44,104 nucleotides of DNA from Clostridiales bacterium (GCA_017513085.1 JAFWDK010000004.1:1-44104), one strand, 5' to 3'. Counted from the first letter of the stretch, positions 7,437 to 16,111 are shown. Numbers and translations: made by a program. The notes: generated by a model from the letters alone, not told the origin.

Positions 7437-9050
7437 ATGGCACAGATTGATTTGAGCAAGTATGGCATCACAGGTACCACTGAGATCGTCTACAACCCGT
7501 CTTATGAACTGCTTTTCGAAGAAGAGACAAAAGCAGGCCTCACAGGTTATGAGGTTGGTAAGGTAACAGAACTGGATACTGTTAACGTTATGACAGGTAT
7601 CTACACAGGTCGTTCCCCGAAAGACAAGTACATCGTTATGGACGCAAACTCCAAGGATACAGTTTGGTGGACATCTGATGAGTACAAGAACGACAACCAC
7701 CCGATGTCTGAGGATGTATGGGCACAGGTAAAGGATCTCGCAAAGAAGGAGCTCTCCAACAAGAGACTGTTCGTTGTAGATGCTTTCTGCGGTGCAAATG
7801 CTGATACGAGAATGGCTGTTCGTTTCATCGTTGAGGTTGCTTGGCAGGCTCACTTTGTTAAAAACATGTTCATCCAGCCGACAGCAGAAGAGCTCGAGAA
7901 CTTTGAGCCTAACTTCGTTGTTTATAACGCTTCCAAGGCTAAGGTTGAGAACTACAAGGAGCTCGGCCTCAATTCCGAGACATGCGTAGCATTCAACATC
8001 ACATCCCGTGAGCAGGTTATCATCAACACATGGTACGGCGGAGAGATGAAGAAGGGTATGTTCTCCATGATGAACTACTACCTCCCGCTTCAGGGTATCG
8101 CTTCCATGCACTGCTCTGCTAACTGCGATATGGACGGTAAGCACACAGCAATCTTCTTCGGTCTTTCCGGTACAGGTAAGACAACACTTTCCACAGACCC
8201 GAAGCGTCGTCTCATCGGTGATGACGAGCACGGTTGGGATGACAACGGCGTATTCAACTTCGAGGGCGGCTGCTATGCTAAGGTTATCGGCCTCTCCAAG
8301 GAGAACGAGCCTGACATCTACAACGCTATCAAGAGAGATGCTCTCCTTGAGAACGTTACAGTTGCTGATGACGGTAAGATCGACTTCGCTGATAAGTCCG
8401 TAACAGAGAACACACGTGTCTCTTACCCGATCAACCACATCAACAATATCGCTGCAGAAGTGAACAAGGTTTCTTCCGGCCCGGCTGCTGACAACGTAAT
8501 CTTCCTTTCTGCAGATGCTTTCGGCGTACTCCCGCCGGTTTCCATCCTCACACCTGAGCAGACGAAGTACTACTTCCTCTCCGGCTTCACAGCTAAGCTC
8601 GCCGGTACAGAGCGTGGAATCACAGAGCCGACTCCGACATTCTCTGCTTGCTTCGGTCAGGCTTTCCTCGAGCTGCATCCTACAAAGTATGCTGAGGAAC
8701 TGGTAAAGAAGATGGAGAAGAACGGTGCTAAGGCTTACCTCGTTAACACAGGTTGGAACGGAACAGGTAAGAGAATCTCTATCCCGGATACACGTGGAAT
8801 CATCGATGCTATCCTCAATGGTGACATCAGAAAGGCTCCGACAAAGAAGATCCCTTACTTTGATTTCGAAGTACCTACAGAGCTCCCTGGCGTAAGCACA
8901 GAGATCCTCGACCCGAGAGATACATATGCTGATGCTTCCGAGTGGGAGACAAAGGCTAAGGATCTCGCCGGCCGCTTCATCAAGAACTTCGCTAAGTACG
9001 AAGGCAACGAGGCTGGTAAGGCTCTCGTAGAGGCTGGCCCGAAGCTCTAA
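7437..9050 (+). CDS. pckA: phosphoenolpyruvate carboxykinase (ATP)
   Basis: A 537-residue cytosolic enzyme interconverting oxaloacetate + ATP and PEP + CO2 + ADP. It is full length for the ATP-dependent family. Diagnostic sequences are the P-loop GLSGTGKTT (residues 242-250), the following metal- and phosphate-site stretch [10 protein letters not shown], the substrate-site stretch [12 protein letters not shown] near the N-terminus, and [11 protein letters not shown] in the C-terminal half. AAGGATG precedes the ATG. In fermentative Clostridia the enzyme often runs in the carboxylating direction toward succinate or oxaloacetate, or serves gluconeogenesis. Codon use is strongly biased and unlike the AT-rich genes to the left, as expected for a highly expressed core gene. 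It is monocistronic, with its own terminator at 9094-9131. Confidence 0.97.
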   Translation: MAQIDLSKYGITGTTEIVYNPSYELLFEEETKAGLTGYEVGKVTELDTVNVMTGIYTGRSPKDKYIVMDANSKDTVWWTSDEYKNDNHPMSEDVWAQVKDLAKKELSNKRLFVVDAFCGANADTRMAVRFIVEVAWQAHFVKNMFIQPTAEELENFEPNFVVYNASKAKVENYKELGLNSETCVAFNITSREQVIINTWYGGEMKKGMFSMMNYYLPLQGIASMHCSANCDMDGKHTAIFFGLSGTGKTTLSTDPKRRLIGDDEHGWDDNGVFNFEGGCYAKVIGLSKENEPDIYNAIKRDALLENVTVADDGKIDFADKSVTENTRVSYPINHINNIAAEVNKVSSGPAADNVIFLSADAFGVLPPVSILTPEQTKYYFLSGFTAKLAGTERGITEPTPTFSACFGQAFLELHPTKYAEELVKKMEKNGAKAYLVNTGWNGTGKRISIPDTRGIIDAILNGDIRKAPTKKIPYFDFEVPTELPGVSTEILDPRDTYADASEWETKAKDLAGRFIKNFAKYEGNEAGKALVEAGPKL

Positions 9051-9063
9051 TGCTTCAGCCGGA

Positions 9064-9077
9064 CCGCTGATCAGCGG
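9064..9077. repeat. 14-bp perfect palindrome between pckA and its terminator
   Basis: CCGCTGATCAGCGG is fully self-complementary. It is too compact for a hairpin with a normal loop, so it could be a dyad protein site or chance. Confidence 0.4.
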
Positions 9078-9093
9078 AATGAATTAAATCTCC

Positions 9094-9131
9094 AAGGGTT
9101 GTCTCTTGAAAAAGAGGCAACCCTTTTCTTT
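9094..9131 (+). terminator. terminator of pckA
   Basis: AAGGGTTGTCTCTT (9094-9107) pairs with AAGAGGCAACCCTT (9112-9125) with one G-U pair and a 4-nt loop; TTCTTTT follows. Confidence 0.92.
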
Positions 9132-9192
9132 TCCGTGTGCGGACGCGAGGGAAAGTGTATACCTGCCGTCTAAAGAAAAACACTCCGGAGAA

Positions 9193-9201
9193 TGCTACAA
9201 T
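9193..9201 (+). promoter_or_regulatory. extended -10 promoter of the GNAT gene at 9243
   Basis: TGC directly precedes TACAAT (9196-9201), 41 nt before the start codon. No good -35 is seen. Confidence 0.5.
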
Positions 9202-9242
9202 GAATGAGGATAACGATAAGAGCATGTTTTGAAGGAGACAAA

Positions 9243-9758
9243 ATGAAAATAGAAACAAAACGATTAGTTATTACGGAATTCACCATGGATATGGCCCAGG
9301 CCGTCCATGAGAATTCGCTGGATGAAGATACAAGAAGATTCGTTCCGGATGAAGTATTTGAGACACTGGATGATGCAAAGGAGACCATAGAGTTTCTCAT
9401 GTCCCAATATGGCGGATTTGAAGGCCCACTGGTCTATCCTGTGATCACGAAGGACGGCGAGGAGAATATTGGCTATGTGCAACTGGTACCGCTGGAAGAT
9501 GGGACATGGGAGATCGGATACCATGTTGGAAAGAAATATACCGGAAACGGGTACGCAACGGAAGCGGTCAGTGCTTTTCTACCGGAAATAACGGAAAAAG
9601 CAGGCATCACGGAAGTATATGGCATCTGCCTTTCTGAAAATATTGCATCTGTCTGCGTCATGAAGAAGGTCGGATTTGCTCCGGTTTTTGAAGGCGTAGG
9701 CGAGTATCAGGGAGAACAAAGAGAAATCTTCAAGAGTGTCTGGAGAAAGAAATCATGA
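9243..9758 (+). CDS. GNAT-family N-acetyltransferase (RimJ/RimL type)
   Basis: The start is ATG 9243, preceded by AAGGAG; an upstream in-frame codon at 9204 has no ribosome binding site. The protein has 171 residues and the layout of RimJ/RimL-like acetyltransferases. It starts with IETKRLVITEF, has the acetyl-CoA pyrophosphate-binding segment GKKYTGNGYATEAV, and ends with the late motif SENIASVCVMKKVGF. The acceptor cannot be told from sequence; relatives modify protein N-termini, amino acids, polyamines or antibiotics. Its stop codon overlaps the ATG of a short degraded ORF (ATGA at 9755-9758). It is one of five GNAT-type domains in about 11 kb. Confidence 0.88.
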   Translation: MKIETKRLVITEFTMDMAQAVHENSLDEDTRRFVPDEVFETLDDAKETIEFLMSQYGGFEGPLVYPVITKDGEENIGYVQLVPLEDGTWEIGYHVGKKYTGNGYATEAVSAFLPEITEKAGITEVYGICLSENIASVCVMKKVGFAPVFEGVGEYQGEQREIFKSVWRKKS

Positions 9759-9829
9759 GCAAAGCCTATTCGTACATCCTTTTCGATCTGGCGCAGACCG
9801 CGGCGGATGTGAAGACATACATTGAATGA
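9755..9829 (+). pseudogene. 24-codon remnant resembling the start of a HAD-family hydrolase
   Basis: ATG 9755 overlaps the preceding stop and begins MSKAYSYILFDL. That is the typical first strand of haloacid dehalogenase phosphatases, in which FDLDGT carries the nucleophile Asp. Here the sequence continues AQTAADVKTYIE and stops, so the D-x-G-T is missing and more than 90% of a HAD protein is gone. The likely explanation is a deletion that left the first codons behind. A chance ORF is possible. Confidence 0.4.
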
Positions 9830-9867
9830 GAATTGAGGCGGACGCAACTGAATAAGGAGGAAAACGT

Positions 9868-10560
9868 ATGGCGAATGCAATCAAGATCAATGAGACTACC
9901 TGGAGGATCGAAGATGGAGGCGTACGATTCCTCCTTCTTTGCGGTACGGAAAAAGCGGCGCTGATCGATACCGGCATGAATACACCTAACGCCAGAGAGA
10001 TCGCGGAGGATCTGACTGATCTGCCCTTGATCCTGATCAACACCCACGCAGATCCTGATCACATCTCCGGCAACGGCGCTTTTGAAGAATTCTATATGTC
10101 GCCGAATGAAGAAGAGAACTACAAAAACTTCAACGGAAAAGGCACGATCCTGCCGGTCAAGGAAGGCGACATCATTGACCTTGGCGACCGCGCGCTCCGC
10201 ATCATCGACATTCCGGGACATACTCCGGGAAGCATCGCGATCCTCGATGAAAAGAACCGCGTCCTGATCAGCGGAGATACCGTGCAGGACGGCCACATCT
10301 TCATGTTCGGGCCGATGCGCAATCTGGACGAGTTTATCGAGAGTCTGAAGCATCTTTCCGGGTTCACCGGATCCTTCGATGAGATCTATCCGATGCATGG
10401 TTCTTTCCCGGTCAAGCCTGAACTGATCGGTCAGCTTCTGGAAGGCGCAAATGAGGTCAAAGCCGGTACGGCTTCCGGCCAGAAGGTCGAGTTCTTCGGA
10501 AACAAAGCCCTGCTCTACCAGTTCCCGTATGCGGGTCTGCTTTGCGATATCGAGGGCTGA
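9868..10560 (+). CDS. metallo-beta-lactamase-fold hydrolase
   Basis: A 230-residue soluble protein with the MBL-fold order of motifs: ALIDTG (31-36), NTHADPDHISGN (58-69), IPGHTPGS, ISGDTVQDG and a late MHGSFP. The metal motif normally reads HxHxDH. Here it is H60-A-D62-P-D64-H65, so the second His is replaced by Asp, which also occurs in some MBL-fold families and may change metal affinity. Glyoxalase II-like hydrolysis or a general thioester or phosphodiesterase role are possible; the substrate is unknown. AAGGAGG precedes the ATG. The next gene starts 2 nt after the stop. Confidence 0.9.
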   Translation: MANAIKINETTWRIEDGGVRFLLLCGTEKAALIDTGMNTPNAREIAEDLTDLPLILINTHADPDHISGNGAFEEFYMSPNEEENYKNFNGKGTILPVKEGDIIDLGDRALRIIDIPGHTPGSIAILDEKNRVLISGDTVQDGHIFMFGPMRNLDEFIESLKHLSGFTGSFDEIYPMHGSFPVKPELIGQLLEGANEVKAGTASGQKVEFFGNKALLYQFPYAGLLCDIEG

Positions 10561-10562
10561 AA

Positions 10563-11222
10563 ATGAAGCCGGATAGGATCAAAAACCCGTGGGAAGAGAT
10601 CAGTCTGGATGACTACGAGAATCACATGAGTCTGGATTCCGTCAACCAGCTCCAGACGCTGAATGCCATGATGAAAAAGCAACTGGAGGATCATGATGCG
10701 GATCGTGTCATGATCCTTGGCATTGCGGGCGGAAACGGACTCGAGCATGTTTCTTCCGATAAGTTCAAAAAGGTCTACGGTGTCGACATCAACGAGGACT
10801 ATCTGAAGGTAGTTTCCAAACGATATGCGTACCTGGGAGACACACTTGAATGCCTTCGCGTGGACCTGATCAACGAAGCCGATAAACTTCCACAGACGGA
10901 CCTTCTGATCGCGGACCTTCTCGTCGAATACATCGGCGAAGAGGCCTTCGTCAATGTGGTAAGAAAGACGAACCCGAAGTATGTTTCCTGCATTATCCAG
11001 ATCAATCTGGACGTGGAGAACTGGGTCTCGGATTCCCCATATATCCATGCTTTTGACGGACTCGATGCGGTGCATCACCAGATGGAAAACTCCGCGCTTT
11101 CTTCTGCCATGACCAATGCCGGATACAAAAAAGGTCCGGAATTTACCGAATCCCTCCCGAATGGGAAAGCGCTCGTGCGCTTGGACTTTTTCCTTGATGA
11201 AAAGTGTTTTTTTCTTTTCTGA
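10563..11222 (+). CDS. class I SAM-dependent methyltransferase-like protein
   Basis: The start is ATG 10563, 2 nt after the MBL stop, with GAGGG in the end of that gene; the TTG at 10542 lies inside the MBL gene and is unlikely. The 219-residue protein has a Rossmann SAM site: motif I VMILGIAGGNGLEH (about 50-63) and the acidic end of strand 2 (VYGVDIN). A later strand reads TDLLIADLLVEYIG in the position of motif IV. No target-specific motif is evident, so the methyl acceptor is unknown. It is probably in an operon with the MBL-fold gene. Confidence 0.75.
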   Translation: MKPDRIKNPWEEISLDDYENHMSLDSVNQLQTLNAMMKKQLEDHDADRVMILGIAGGNGLEHVSSDKFKKVYGVDINEDYLKVVSKRYAYLGDTLECLRVDLINEADKLPQTDLLIADLLVEYIGEEAFVNVVRKTNPKYVSCIIQINLDVENWVSDSPYIHAFDGLDAVHHQMENSALSSAMTNAGYKKGPEFTESLPNGKALVRLDFFLDEKCFFLF

Positions 11223-11237
11223 ATCGAGGGAAAATGC

Positions 11238-11267
11238 TTGGACGAAACCGAACATATGTGCTACAAT
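11238..11267 (+). promoter_or_regulatory. promoter of the DUF3795 operon
   Basis: TTGGAC (11238-11243), 18-nt spacer, and extended -10 TGC-TACAAT ending at 11267, about 70 nt before the start codon. Confidence 0.55.
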
Positions 11268-11336
11268 AATATCATGCACTGAAAGATATATTTCCGGAAG
11301 TTTTCTTTGCAAGAATGAATAAGAGAGGTGTACGCT

Positions 11337-11678
11337 ATGAAGGATTTTATTGCATACTGCGGACTTGATTGCGAGAAGTGTGAGGCACGGATTGCAACGA
11401 TGAATAACGATGACGCACTTCGTCAGAAAGTGGCTAAGGAGTGGTCAGTCATGAATGAAGTCGAGATTACTCCGGAGATGATCAACTGCACAGGTTGCCG
11501 TATGCCCGGAGTGAAGTTTCCTTTCTGTGAATCCATGTGTCCGATCAAGATCTGTTCTTCCGAGAAAAAGTATGAGACCTGTGCCAACTGCAGTGAAGTG
11601 GCTTCCTGTGAGAAGGCGTCCATGGTCCTCGGAAATAACATGGAAGCAAGAGAAAACCTCGGGATCAGCGGCCTTTAG
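11337..11678 (+). CDS. DUF3795-type cysteine-rich protein
   Basis: The start is ATG 11337 with GAGAGGTG upstream; an in-frame GTG at 11328 is less likely. The 113-residue protein opens with FIAYCGLDCEKCEA. It continues with repeated Cys pairs (CTGC, CESMCPIKIC, CANC, SCEKA), the signature of DUF3795 proteins. The spacing suggests a zinc or iron-sulfur site, but the family has no known function. It is 11 nt before a GNAT gene and probably co-transcribed with it. Confidence 0.85.
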   Translation: MKDFIAYCGLDCEKCEARIATMNNDDALRQKVAKEWSVMNEVEITPEMINCTGCRMPGVKFPFCESMCPIKICSSEKKYETCANCSEVASCEKASMVLGNNMEARENLGISGL

Positions 11679-11689
11679 GAGGAAAAAAA

Positions 11690-12256
11690 ATGAAAAACAT
11701 ATACGAAGAATGTCCGGTTTTGGAAAACGAAAGATGGCTTTTACGCTTTGTAAAAGAAGAAGATTCTGAAGATCTTCTTGAAGTGTATGGAGATAAGCAG
11801 GCGCTGCCGTTTTTCAACAGCGATAACTGCCACGAAGATAACTTTTACTACAACACGAAAGAGAAGATGGATAATGCGATCCGTTTCTGGCTAGAGTCGT
11901 ATGTAGATAAGTGGTTTGTCCGACTGACAATAATCGATAAGCACATTTCTAAAGCGATTGGTACAATAGAGATGTTCCACCGCCCGTCTGATGATGACTT
12001 TGACGGAGATGGACTGATTCGTCTGGATGTCAGAAGTGACTATGAAAGGTCAGATGAACTGCAGGAGATCCTGGGGCTTCTGATTCCACAGGCATACGAT
12101 CTTCTGGATTGTGAGGAGATTATTACAAAGATTCCGCTTTATGCAGTGGAGAGAATCGACGCGGCGAAAAAACTCGGATTTGAAAAGTCCGAAAGCTGTC
12201 TTGTCGGAGGCGAAGATCGGTATGCATACAAAGGATACTGGACGATAAAGAGATGA
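11690..12256 (+). CDS. GNAT-like acetyltransferase, divergent
   Basis: A 188-residue protein with AGGAGG 7-8 nt before the ATG. It starts like many GNATs (ENERWLLRFVKEEDSEDLLEVY). It has a central beta pair (WFVRLTIIDKHISKAIGTIEMF) and ends with the usual AAKKLGFEKSE helix-strand. The acetyl-CoA loop expected after LDVRSDYERSDELQEI lacks the usual Q/R-x-x-G-x-G/A glycines. Cofactor binding may be altered or lost, so the enzymatic call is uncertain. It lies between DUF3795 and an alpha/beta hydrolase gene, with short gaps. Confidence 0.7.
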   Translation: MKNIYEECPVLENERWLLRFVKEEDSEDLLEVYGDKQALPFFNSDNCHEDNFYYNTKEKMDNAIRFWLESYVDKWFVRLTIIDKHISKAIGTIEMFHRPSDDDFDGDGLIRLDVRSDYERSDELQEILGLLIPQAYDLLDCEEIITKIPLYAVERIDAAKKLGFEKSESCLVGGEDRYAYKGYWTIKR

Positions 12257-12275
12257 TAGAAAAAGAGGACGATAA

Positions 12276-13058
12276 GTGAAGTACGGAATCATTGATTACG
12301 AGATATTAGGTGAGGGCACACCGGTACTGATCATTCACGGATGGGGCATCGACAGAACAACGATGCAGGCCGCATTTGAGATGGTATTCGAGGCGCTTGG
12401 CGGATACAAGCGCTACTACATCGACCTCCCGGGTATGGGAAGATCGGAACACGGTGATGTCCATAACTCAGACGATATCCTTGCACTGCTTCACGGATTT
12501 GCTGAGGAGATCATTGGAGAGCCTTTTATTCTGGTAGGACAGTCGTATGGTGGTCTTCTGGCCAGAGGTTTTGTGAATAAGTACGGGGCACTGGTGAAGA
12601 AATTGATCCTTCTGGTTCCTTGTGTTATTCCCGGTGTCAGACAGGGACGAGTCGAGCCGCTTCAAGTGATGGAAAAAGACGAGGAACTTCTGGCTTCACT
12701 TTCGAAAGAAAACTATGAGAGCTTCACGCTTATGAATGTAGTTCTCACAAGACCTGTCTGGGAGAAATACAGAAAATATCTCATGCCGGCGCTGGCACGG
12801 GCAGACTGGGATTTTCTGAACTCGGATCTGGAAGGAAGCTTCTCGTTTAACGTAGATGACATGGATCCGGTATCGATCCCGACCTTGATCATCGCAGCGA
12901 AGCAGGATACGGAAGTCGGCTACAAGGATCAGTTTGATCTCATGAAGATCTATCCGAATTCCACATACTGTGCAGTAGAGAAGGCGGGACATAATCTTCA
13001 GATCGAGCAGCCGGAGGTGTTCGAGGGTATCCTTCGGTCCTGGCTGATCAGTCATTGA
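12276..13058 (+). CDS. alpha/beta-hydrolase
   Basis: A 260-residue hydrolase starting at GTG 12276 with GAGG about 8 nt upstream. It has the oxyanion motif HGWG (21-24) and the nucleophile elbow GQSYGG with Ser90. The probable acid is Asp211 (AAKQDTEV) and the catalytic His239 (AGHNLQIEQPEVF). It is a full-length lidded alpha/beta hydrolase of the esterase, lipase or proline-iminopeptidase-like group. No signal peptide is present, so it acts in the cytoplasm. The substrate is unknown. Confidence 0.92.
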   Translation: MKYGIIDYEILGEGTPVLIIHGWGIDRTTMQAAFEMVFEALGGYKRYYIDLPGMGRSEHGDVHNSDDILALLHGFAEEIIGEPFILVGQSYGGLLARGFVNKYGALVKKLILLVPCVIPGVRQGRVEPLQVMEKDEELLASLSKENYESFTLMNVVLTRPVWEKYRKYLMPALARADWDFLNSDLEGSFSFNVDDMDPVSIPTLIIAAKQDTEVGYKDQFDLMKIYPNSTYCAVEKAGHNLQIEQPEVFEGILRSWLISH

Positions 13059-13086
13059 ACAAGACGTCGGAAAGAGAGGAAAAGGA

Positions 13087-13710
13087 ATGTTACCGACAAA
13101 GGAAGTAGCACTGGCAGAACTGAAACTGGCAGGAGAGATGAATCCCGGTCCATGGGAGAAGCATTCTTTGAATACAGGTATTGCGGCTCGGAATATTGCG
13201 GAAAAGATCGAGGGTATGGATGCCGATAAAGCATATATCGTCGGCGTGCTGCACGACATCGGCCGCCGTGTGGGCATTGTTGATATTCCGACACATGTCT
13301 ATGCCGGTTATGAATACTGTATGCAGAAGGGATGGGATGAAGTCGCGCGTATCTGTATGACACATTCCTATCTTCTTATGAAGGACGAATTCACGTATGA
13401 CCCGGAAACGGAGCATGAAAGAAAGATCAAGGAATATGTCTCCGCGATCGAGCCGGATGATTACGATAAGCTGATCCAGCTTTGTGATGCACTGGCAGTA
13501 GATTATGGATTTGTGATCCTGGAGAAGCGTTTCGTAGATGTGACCAGAAGATACGGGATCATGGAAGGCTATATTAAAGGCTGGGAAGTGGCATTTGCCA
13601 TCAAGGAAGATTTCGAGAAACGAATGGGCTGTTCCATCTATGATGTCCTTCCGGATATCGGTAGAACAACACTTCTGACACCGAAGCCATGGCAGCCGCC
13701 AAAGAAGTAA
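13087..13710 (+). CDS. HD-domain phosphohydrolase
   Basis: A 207-residue protein with AGAGGA upstream of the ATG. Metal ligands are visible: H26 (EKHSLNTG), H56-D57 (GVLHDIGRR), a His in HVYAGYEY, and a later Asp in LCDALAVDYG. This is the HD superfamily pattern of nucleotide or phosphate-ester hydrolases acting in the cytosol. It has no synthetase domain, so it is not a full RelA/SpoT protein. It sits 28 nt after the hydrolase gene and 13 nt before the SAP-domain gene, probably in one transcript. Confidence 0.88.
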   Translation: MLPTKEVALAELKLAGEMNPGPWEKHSLNTGIAARNIAEKIEGMDADKAYIVGVLHDIGRRVGIVDIPTHVYAGYEYCMQKGWDEVARICMTHSYLLMKDEFTYDPETEHERKIKEYVSAIEPDDYDKLIQLCDALAVDYGFVILEKRFVDVTRRYGIMEGYIKGWEVAFAIKEDFEKRMGCSIYDVLPDIGRTTLLTPKPWQPPKK

Positions 13711-13723
13711 AGTGTGGAGCAAT

Positions 13724-14320
13724 ATGGACAGACCTGATTTTGACAGCATTAAGGATTATGCCGAGTTCTCGAAGTACTACTGGTACAGAGAAGAACTGAT
13801 CCGGATATGTAAGGCACATGGCCTTGCGGCTCCAAGTGGCAAGATCGAACTGAATAAAGTGATTGAAGCGTATTTCTCCGGGAAGAAGATCCTTCCGGAG
13901 AAAAAGCCGGTGAAAAGAAAGACGGCCAAAGTTACGGAACTGACCCTTCAGACCGGTCTGATCGAGTGTGGCTTTACATTCGGACCCAGGTTCCGGGAAT
14001 TCTTCGAAAAGCAGACCGGGGAAAGCCGTTTCAAATTCAATGTGGATATGGTAGCTACGGCCAAAGCCGTGAAAGAAAGCGGAGATGAAAGTTTCACCTT
14101 GGGAGATCTTCTCGATATATACTATGGGAAGAAGACCTATGCGACCTACGATAAGTCGGCACTTCAGTGGAATAAGTTTGTAAAAGACTTCTGCGCCGAT
14201 CCGGCAACAGAAGTCTTTCCTGACAGGTTAAAGGCAGCAGCGAAGCTGTGGAAGATCGTAAGAGAATCGGATCAGGAGAAAGTCTATACCCACGACCTTC
14301 TAAATATTTACTTCAACTGA
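13724..14320 (+). CDS. SAP-domain protein
   Basis: The start is ATG 13724, preceded by GGAG at 13716-13719; GTG 13712 is in frame but overlaps the ribosome binding site. The 198-residue protein begins RPDFDSIKDYAEFSKYYWYREEL. It then has a SAP-like helix pair (LIRICKAHGLAAPSGKIELNKVIEAYF), then a basic linker and a C-terminal domain (residues about 70-198). SAP motifs often bind nucleic acids. Similar Firmicutes proteins exist with no known role, and the C-terminal part may be a DUF6434-like domain. Its last 13 nt overlap the convergent XRE gene. Confidence 0.75.
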   Translation: MDRPDFDSIKDYAEFSKYYWYREELIRICKAHGLAAPSGKIELNKVIEAYFSGKKILPEKKPVKRKTAKVTELTLQTGLIECGFTFGPRFREFFEKQTGESRFKFNVDMVATAKAVKESGDESFTLGDLLDIYYGKKTYATYDKSALQWNKFVKDFCADPATEVFPDRLKAAAKLWKIVRESDQEKVYTHDLLNIYFN

Positions 14321-14880
14321 TAGGCTTTCTTAAACTTGTATGATCCAAGGACGAACTTGGAAGGGGAGACTTTCTCAGCAAGGTCGGATGTGGTGATGAA
14401 GTCTTTGGTTACCTTTACAAGTAACTGACGGTTGTCGCGTTCTACGAGATAGAATGCCGGATTCTCTCTAAGGTAATCTGCCCCCTGGATGATTCCGGGA
14501 CCTGCAACGAAATCTACGATCTGTTCTTTGACCGAGAGTTTTTTGGAACGAATCAGCGCATAGATAGCATCTGCATTTGTGTTCTTAGAAACGCAAGCAG
14601 CATCCTGCTTGCTCCTGCATTTTCCCGCCTTTTCAAAAGCGCTGAGATCGATCGGCTCGGAGATTTCATTGAACTCCGGTTTGTTTCCATCATCTATAAG
14701 ATAATCCACACTTACATGCAAAAGATTTGCCATGACTTTAAGGTTCCCGATATCCGGAAGACCCTTATCCGTTTCCCATTTTGCTACTGCGGATCGTGAA
14801 ACATTCATCTTTTCTGCGAACTGTTCCTGCGAAAGGCCGGCTGTTTTTCTAGCCTCTTTAATCTTCTCACCAAGTGTCAT
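14308..14880 (-). CDS. XRE-family transcriptional regulator
   Basis: The start is the ATG at 14880 (minus strand), 7 nt after GGAGGT; an upstream codon at 14931 has no such site. The 190-residue protein has an N-terminal HTH_3 domain (LSQEQFAEKMNVSRSAVAKWETDKGLPDI). The charged C-terminal domain (about 95-190) resembles that of several clostridial XRE regulators, including TKDFITTSDLAEK and KFVLGSYKFKK. The C-terminal domain's ligand is unknown. It overlaps the SAP-domain gene tail to tail by 13 nt. A perfect dyad at 14989-15005, about 110 nt upstream, is a possible binding site. Confidence 0.9.
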   Translation of the reverse strand: MTLGEKIKEARKTAGLSQEQFAEKMNVSRSAVAKWETDKGLPDIGNLKVMANLLHVSVDYLIDDGNKPEFNEISEPIDLSAFEKAGKCRSKQDAACVSKNTNADAIYALIRSKKLSVKEQIVDFVAGPGIIQGADYLRENPAFYLVERDNRQLLVKVTKDFITTSDLAEKVSPSKFVLGSYKFKKAYQLK

Positions 14881-14988
14881 AGTGCACCTCCAGATATATT
14901 TTATTATGAACGGATTTTCCGTTTGCTTCAAGCATTTTCAGTGTGCATGTATCTGCAGAAAAGCGCCATATACCAGTGGTGACAGCGA

Positions 14989-15005
14989 TGTTACGCTCCG
15001 TAACA
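14989..15005. promoter_or_regulatory. perfect dyad upstream of the XRE gene, possible operator
   Basis: TGTTACG (14989-14995) and CGTAACA (14999-15005) are exact complements around CTC. It lies between the divergent XRE gene and the GNAT gene at 15168, as expected for a repressor site. Confidence 0.45.
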
Positions 15006-15167
15006 ACGGAAAAATATAGCCGCATCAAGGATGTTGTATATCTTTTCTGCCGCGTGTTGTATGATTAATCTATGAAAAGGACCTTATGAATTATGCAAAA
15101 GGACTTCCGCTCAAGAACCTGGTGGATAGAACAAGAGGATATTAATATCGGCAAAAGGAGAAAACAT

Positions 15168-15959
15168 ATGGACAATTTTGTAGATGAAAGAGACTACGCA
15201 TTACTTGCTCAGGACAAATATACTTTTTCGGTCCTTTCGAGGATCATCAGCGGGGAATGCCAGCTCCGCCTGACGGATCACGAAAGGTTCATTCTCTGCT
15301 TCACGGGACAGCCGTATCCGGTGTGGATCTGGATGCCGGACGACGCATCAGAAGAGGAGATGGAGAGTGCTTTTCAAGTGGCAAAAGAAAACGGAGTCAT
15401 GGATGGCGATCACCGATTCAACATCAAGTATGAACTGGCGGACTACTTTATGAGAAGGGCCGAAAAGGAAGAACTTCATCTTTCAATCTCGACGAATCTT
15501 TATGCCTATGACTGCCCGAAGCTGATATCACCGAAAACCGTGACAGACGGGCACATCCATAAGTGCACGATGGAAGATGTCGACGTGCTGACGGACTTTT
15601 TCGAGATGTTTCACGATGCTGTCGGAATCGATAAGGCCAGTAGAGAACAATACCGCATCGATGCGGAAAACGGGATCCGTGAAGGATCTATGTACCTTTG
15701 GAAAACGGATGACGGTGAATTTGCAGCCAGCTGCCATTGGCATCCGGTGCAGGATATGGCGTCCATCGGACTGGTCTATACCCGAGATGAGTACCGCAGG
15801 CATTACTATGCGGAACATCTGGTATATGAGGTCACGAAGATCGCGAAAGAAGAAGGATACCTTCCGATGCTCTATACGGATGCGGATTATGTTGCCTCCA
15901 ACAAGTGCTATGAGAAACTCGGCTATATTCTCAGGGGTAAACTCTGCACGATCAGCTGA
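15168..15959 (+). CDS. two-domain protein with C-terminal GNAT acetyltransferase domain
   Basis: The start is ATG 15168 with AAAGGAG 5-6 nt upstream; a longer frame from 15093 lacks a ribosome binding site. The 263-residue protein has an N-terminal domain (1-130) of the kind found in paired-GNAT or FR47-like proteins. A C-terminal acetyltransferase domain follows: GREGSMYLW-like strand, then SIGLVYTRDEYRRHYYAEHLVYEV and YTDADYVASNKCYEKLGY. The acetyl-CoA loop reads RRHYYAEHL where R-G-x-G-x-A is usual, so the loop glycines are replaced. The late motif (SNKCYEKLGY) is textbook. The substrate is unknown. Confidence 0.8.
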   Translation: MDNFVDERDYALLAQDKYTFSVLSRIISGECQLRLTDHERFILCFTGQPYPVWIWMPDDASEEEMESAFQVAKENGVMDGDHRFNIKYELADYFMRRAEKEELHLSISTNLYAYDCPKLISPKTVTDGHIHKCTMEDVDVLTDFFEMFHDAVGIDKASREQYRIDAENGIREGSMYLWKTDDGEFAASCHWHPVQDMASIGLVYTRDEYRRHYYAEHLVYEVTKIAKEEGYLPMLYTDADYVASNKCYEKLGYILRGKLCTIS

Positions 15960-16025
15960 CATATAGAAAAGAAGGATCCTAAGGGTATACCGTAGGTTTA
16001 ATCCGGCGATTTTCCGCCGGGGCAG

Positions 16026-16034
16026 TGATACAAT
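16026..16034 (+). promoter_or_regulatory. extended -10 promoter of the leader-MFS transcript
   Basis: TGA-TACAAT ends at 16034, 38 nt before the leader ORF and about 150 nt before the MFS start codon. Confidence 0.5.
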
Positions 16035-16072
16035 ATGCGATGAATTGAAAAATCTATGGGAGGACGATCATT

Positions 16073-16111
16073 ATGAATCGCTGCATTGCAGATGCTCCAC
16101 GCAGAGCCTGA
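16073..16111 (+). CDS. 12-codon leader peptide ORF before the MFS gene
   Basis: ATG 16073 to TGA 16111 encodes MNRCIADAPRRA. GGGAGG at 16058-16063 stands about 9 nt upstream, as good a ribosome binding site as those of real genes nearby. Codons 8-11 form the left arm of a hairpin (16095-16104). A ribosome paused there would change folding of the leader. It is basic at the end (PRRA). Known mef/erm leader peptides also carry basic residues near their pause sites, though the +X+ motif is not exactly present. No homologue is recognised; the case rests on position and structure. Confidence 0.6.
   Translation: MNRCIADAPRRA

Noticed and set aside
7386..8678. 430-codon open frame on the minus strand opposite pckA
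   Set aside because: It is the shadow of a strongly codon-biased gene; no ribosome binding site, Cys/Leu/Val-rich nonsense composition, and pckA is certain.
10515..11312. 265-codon minus-strand frame opposite the methyltransferase gene
   Set aside because: No ribosome binding site, and its reading depends on the codon bias of the gene on the other strand.
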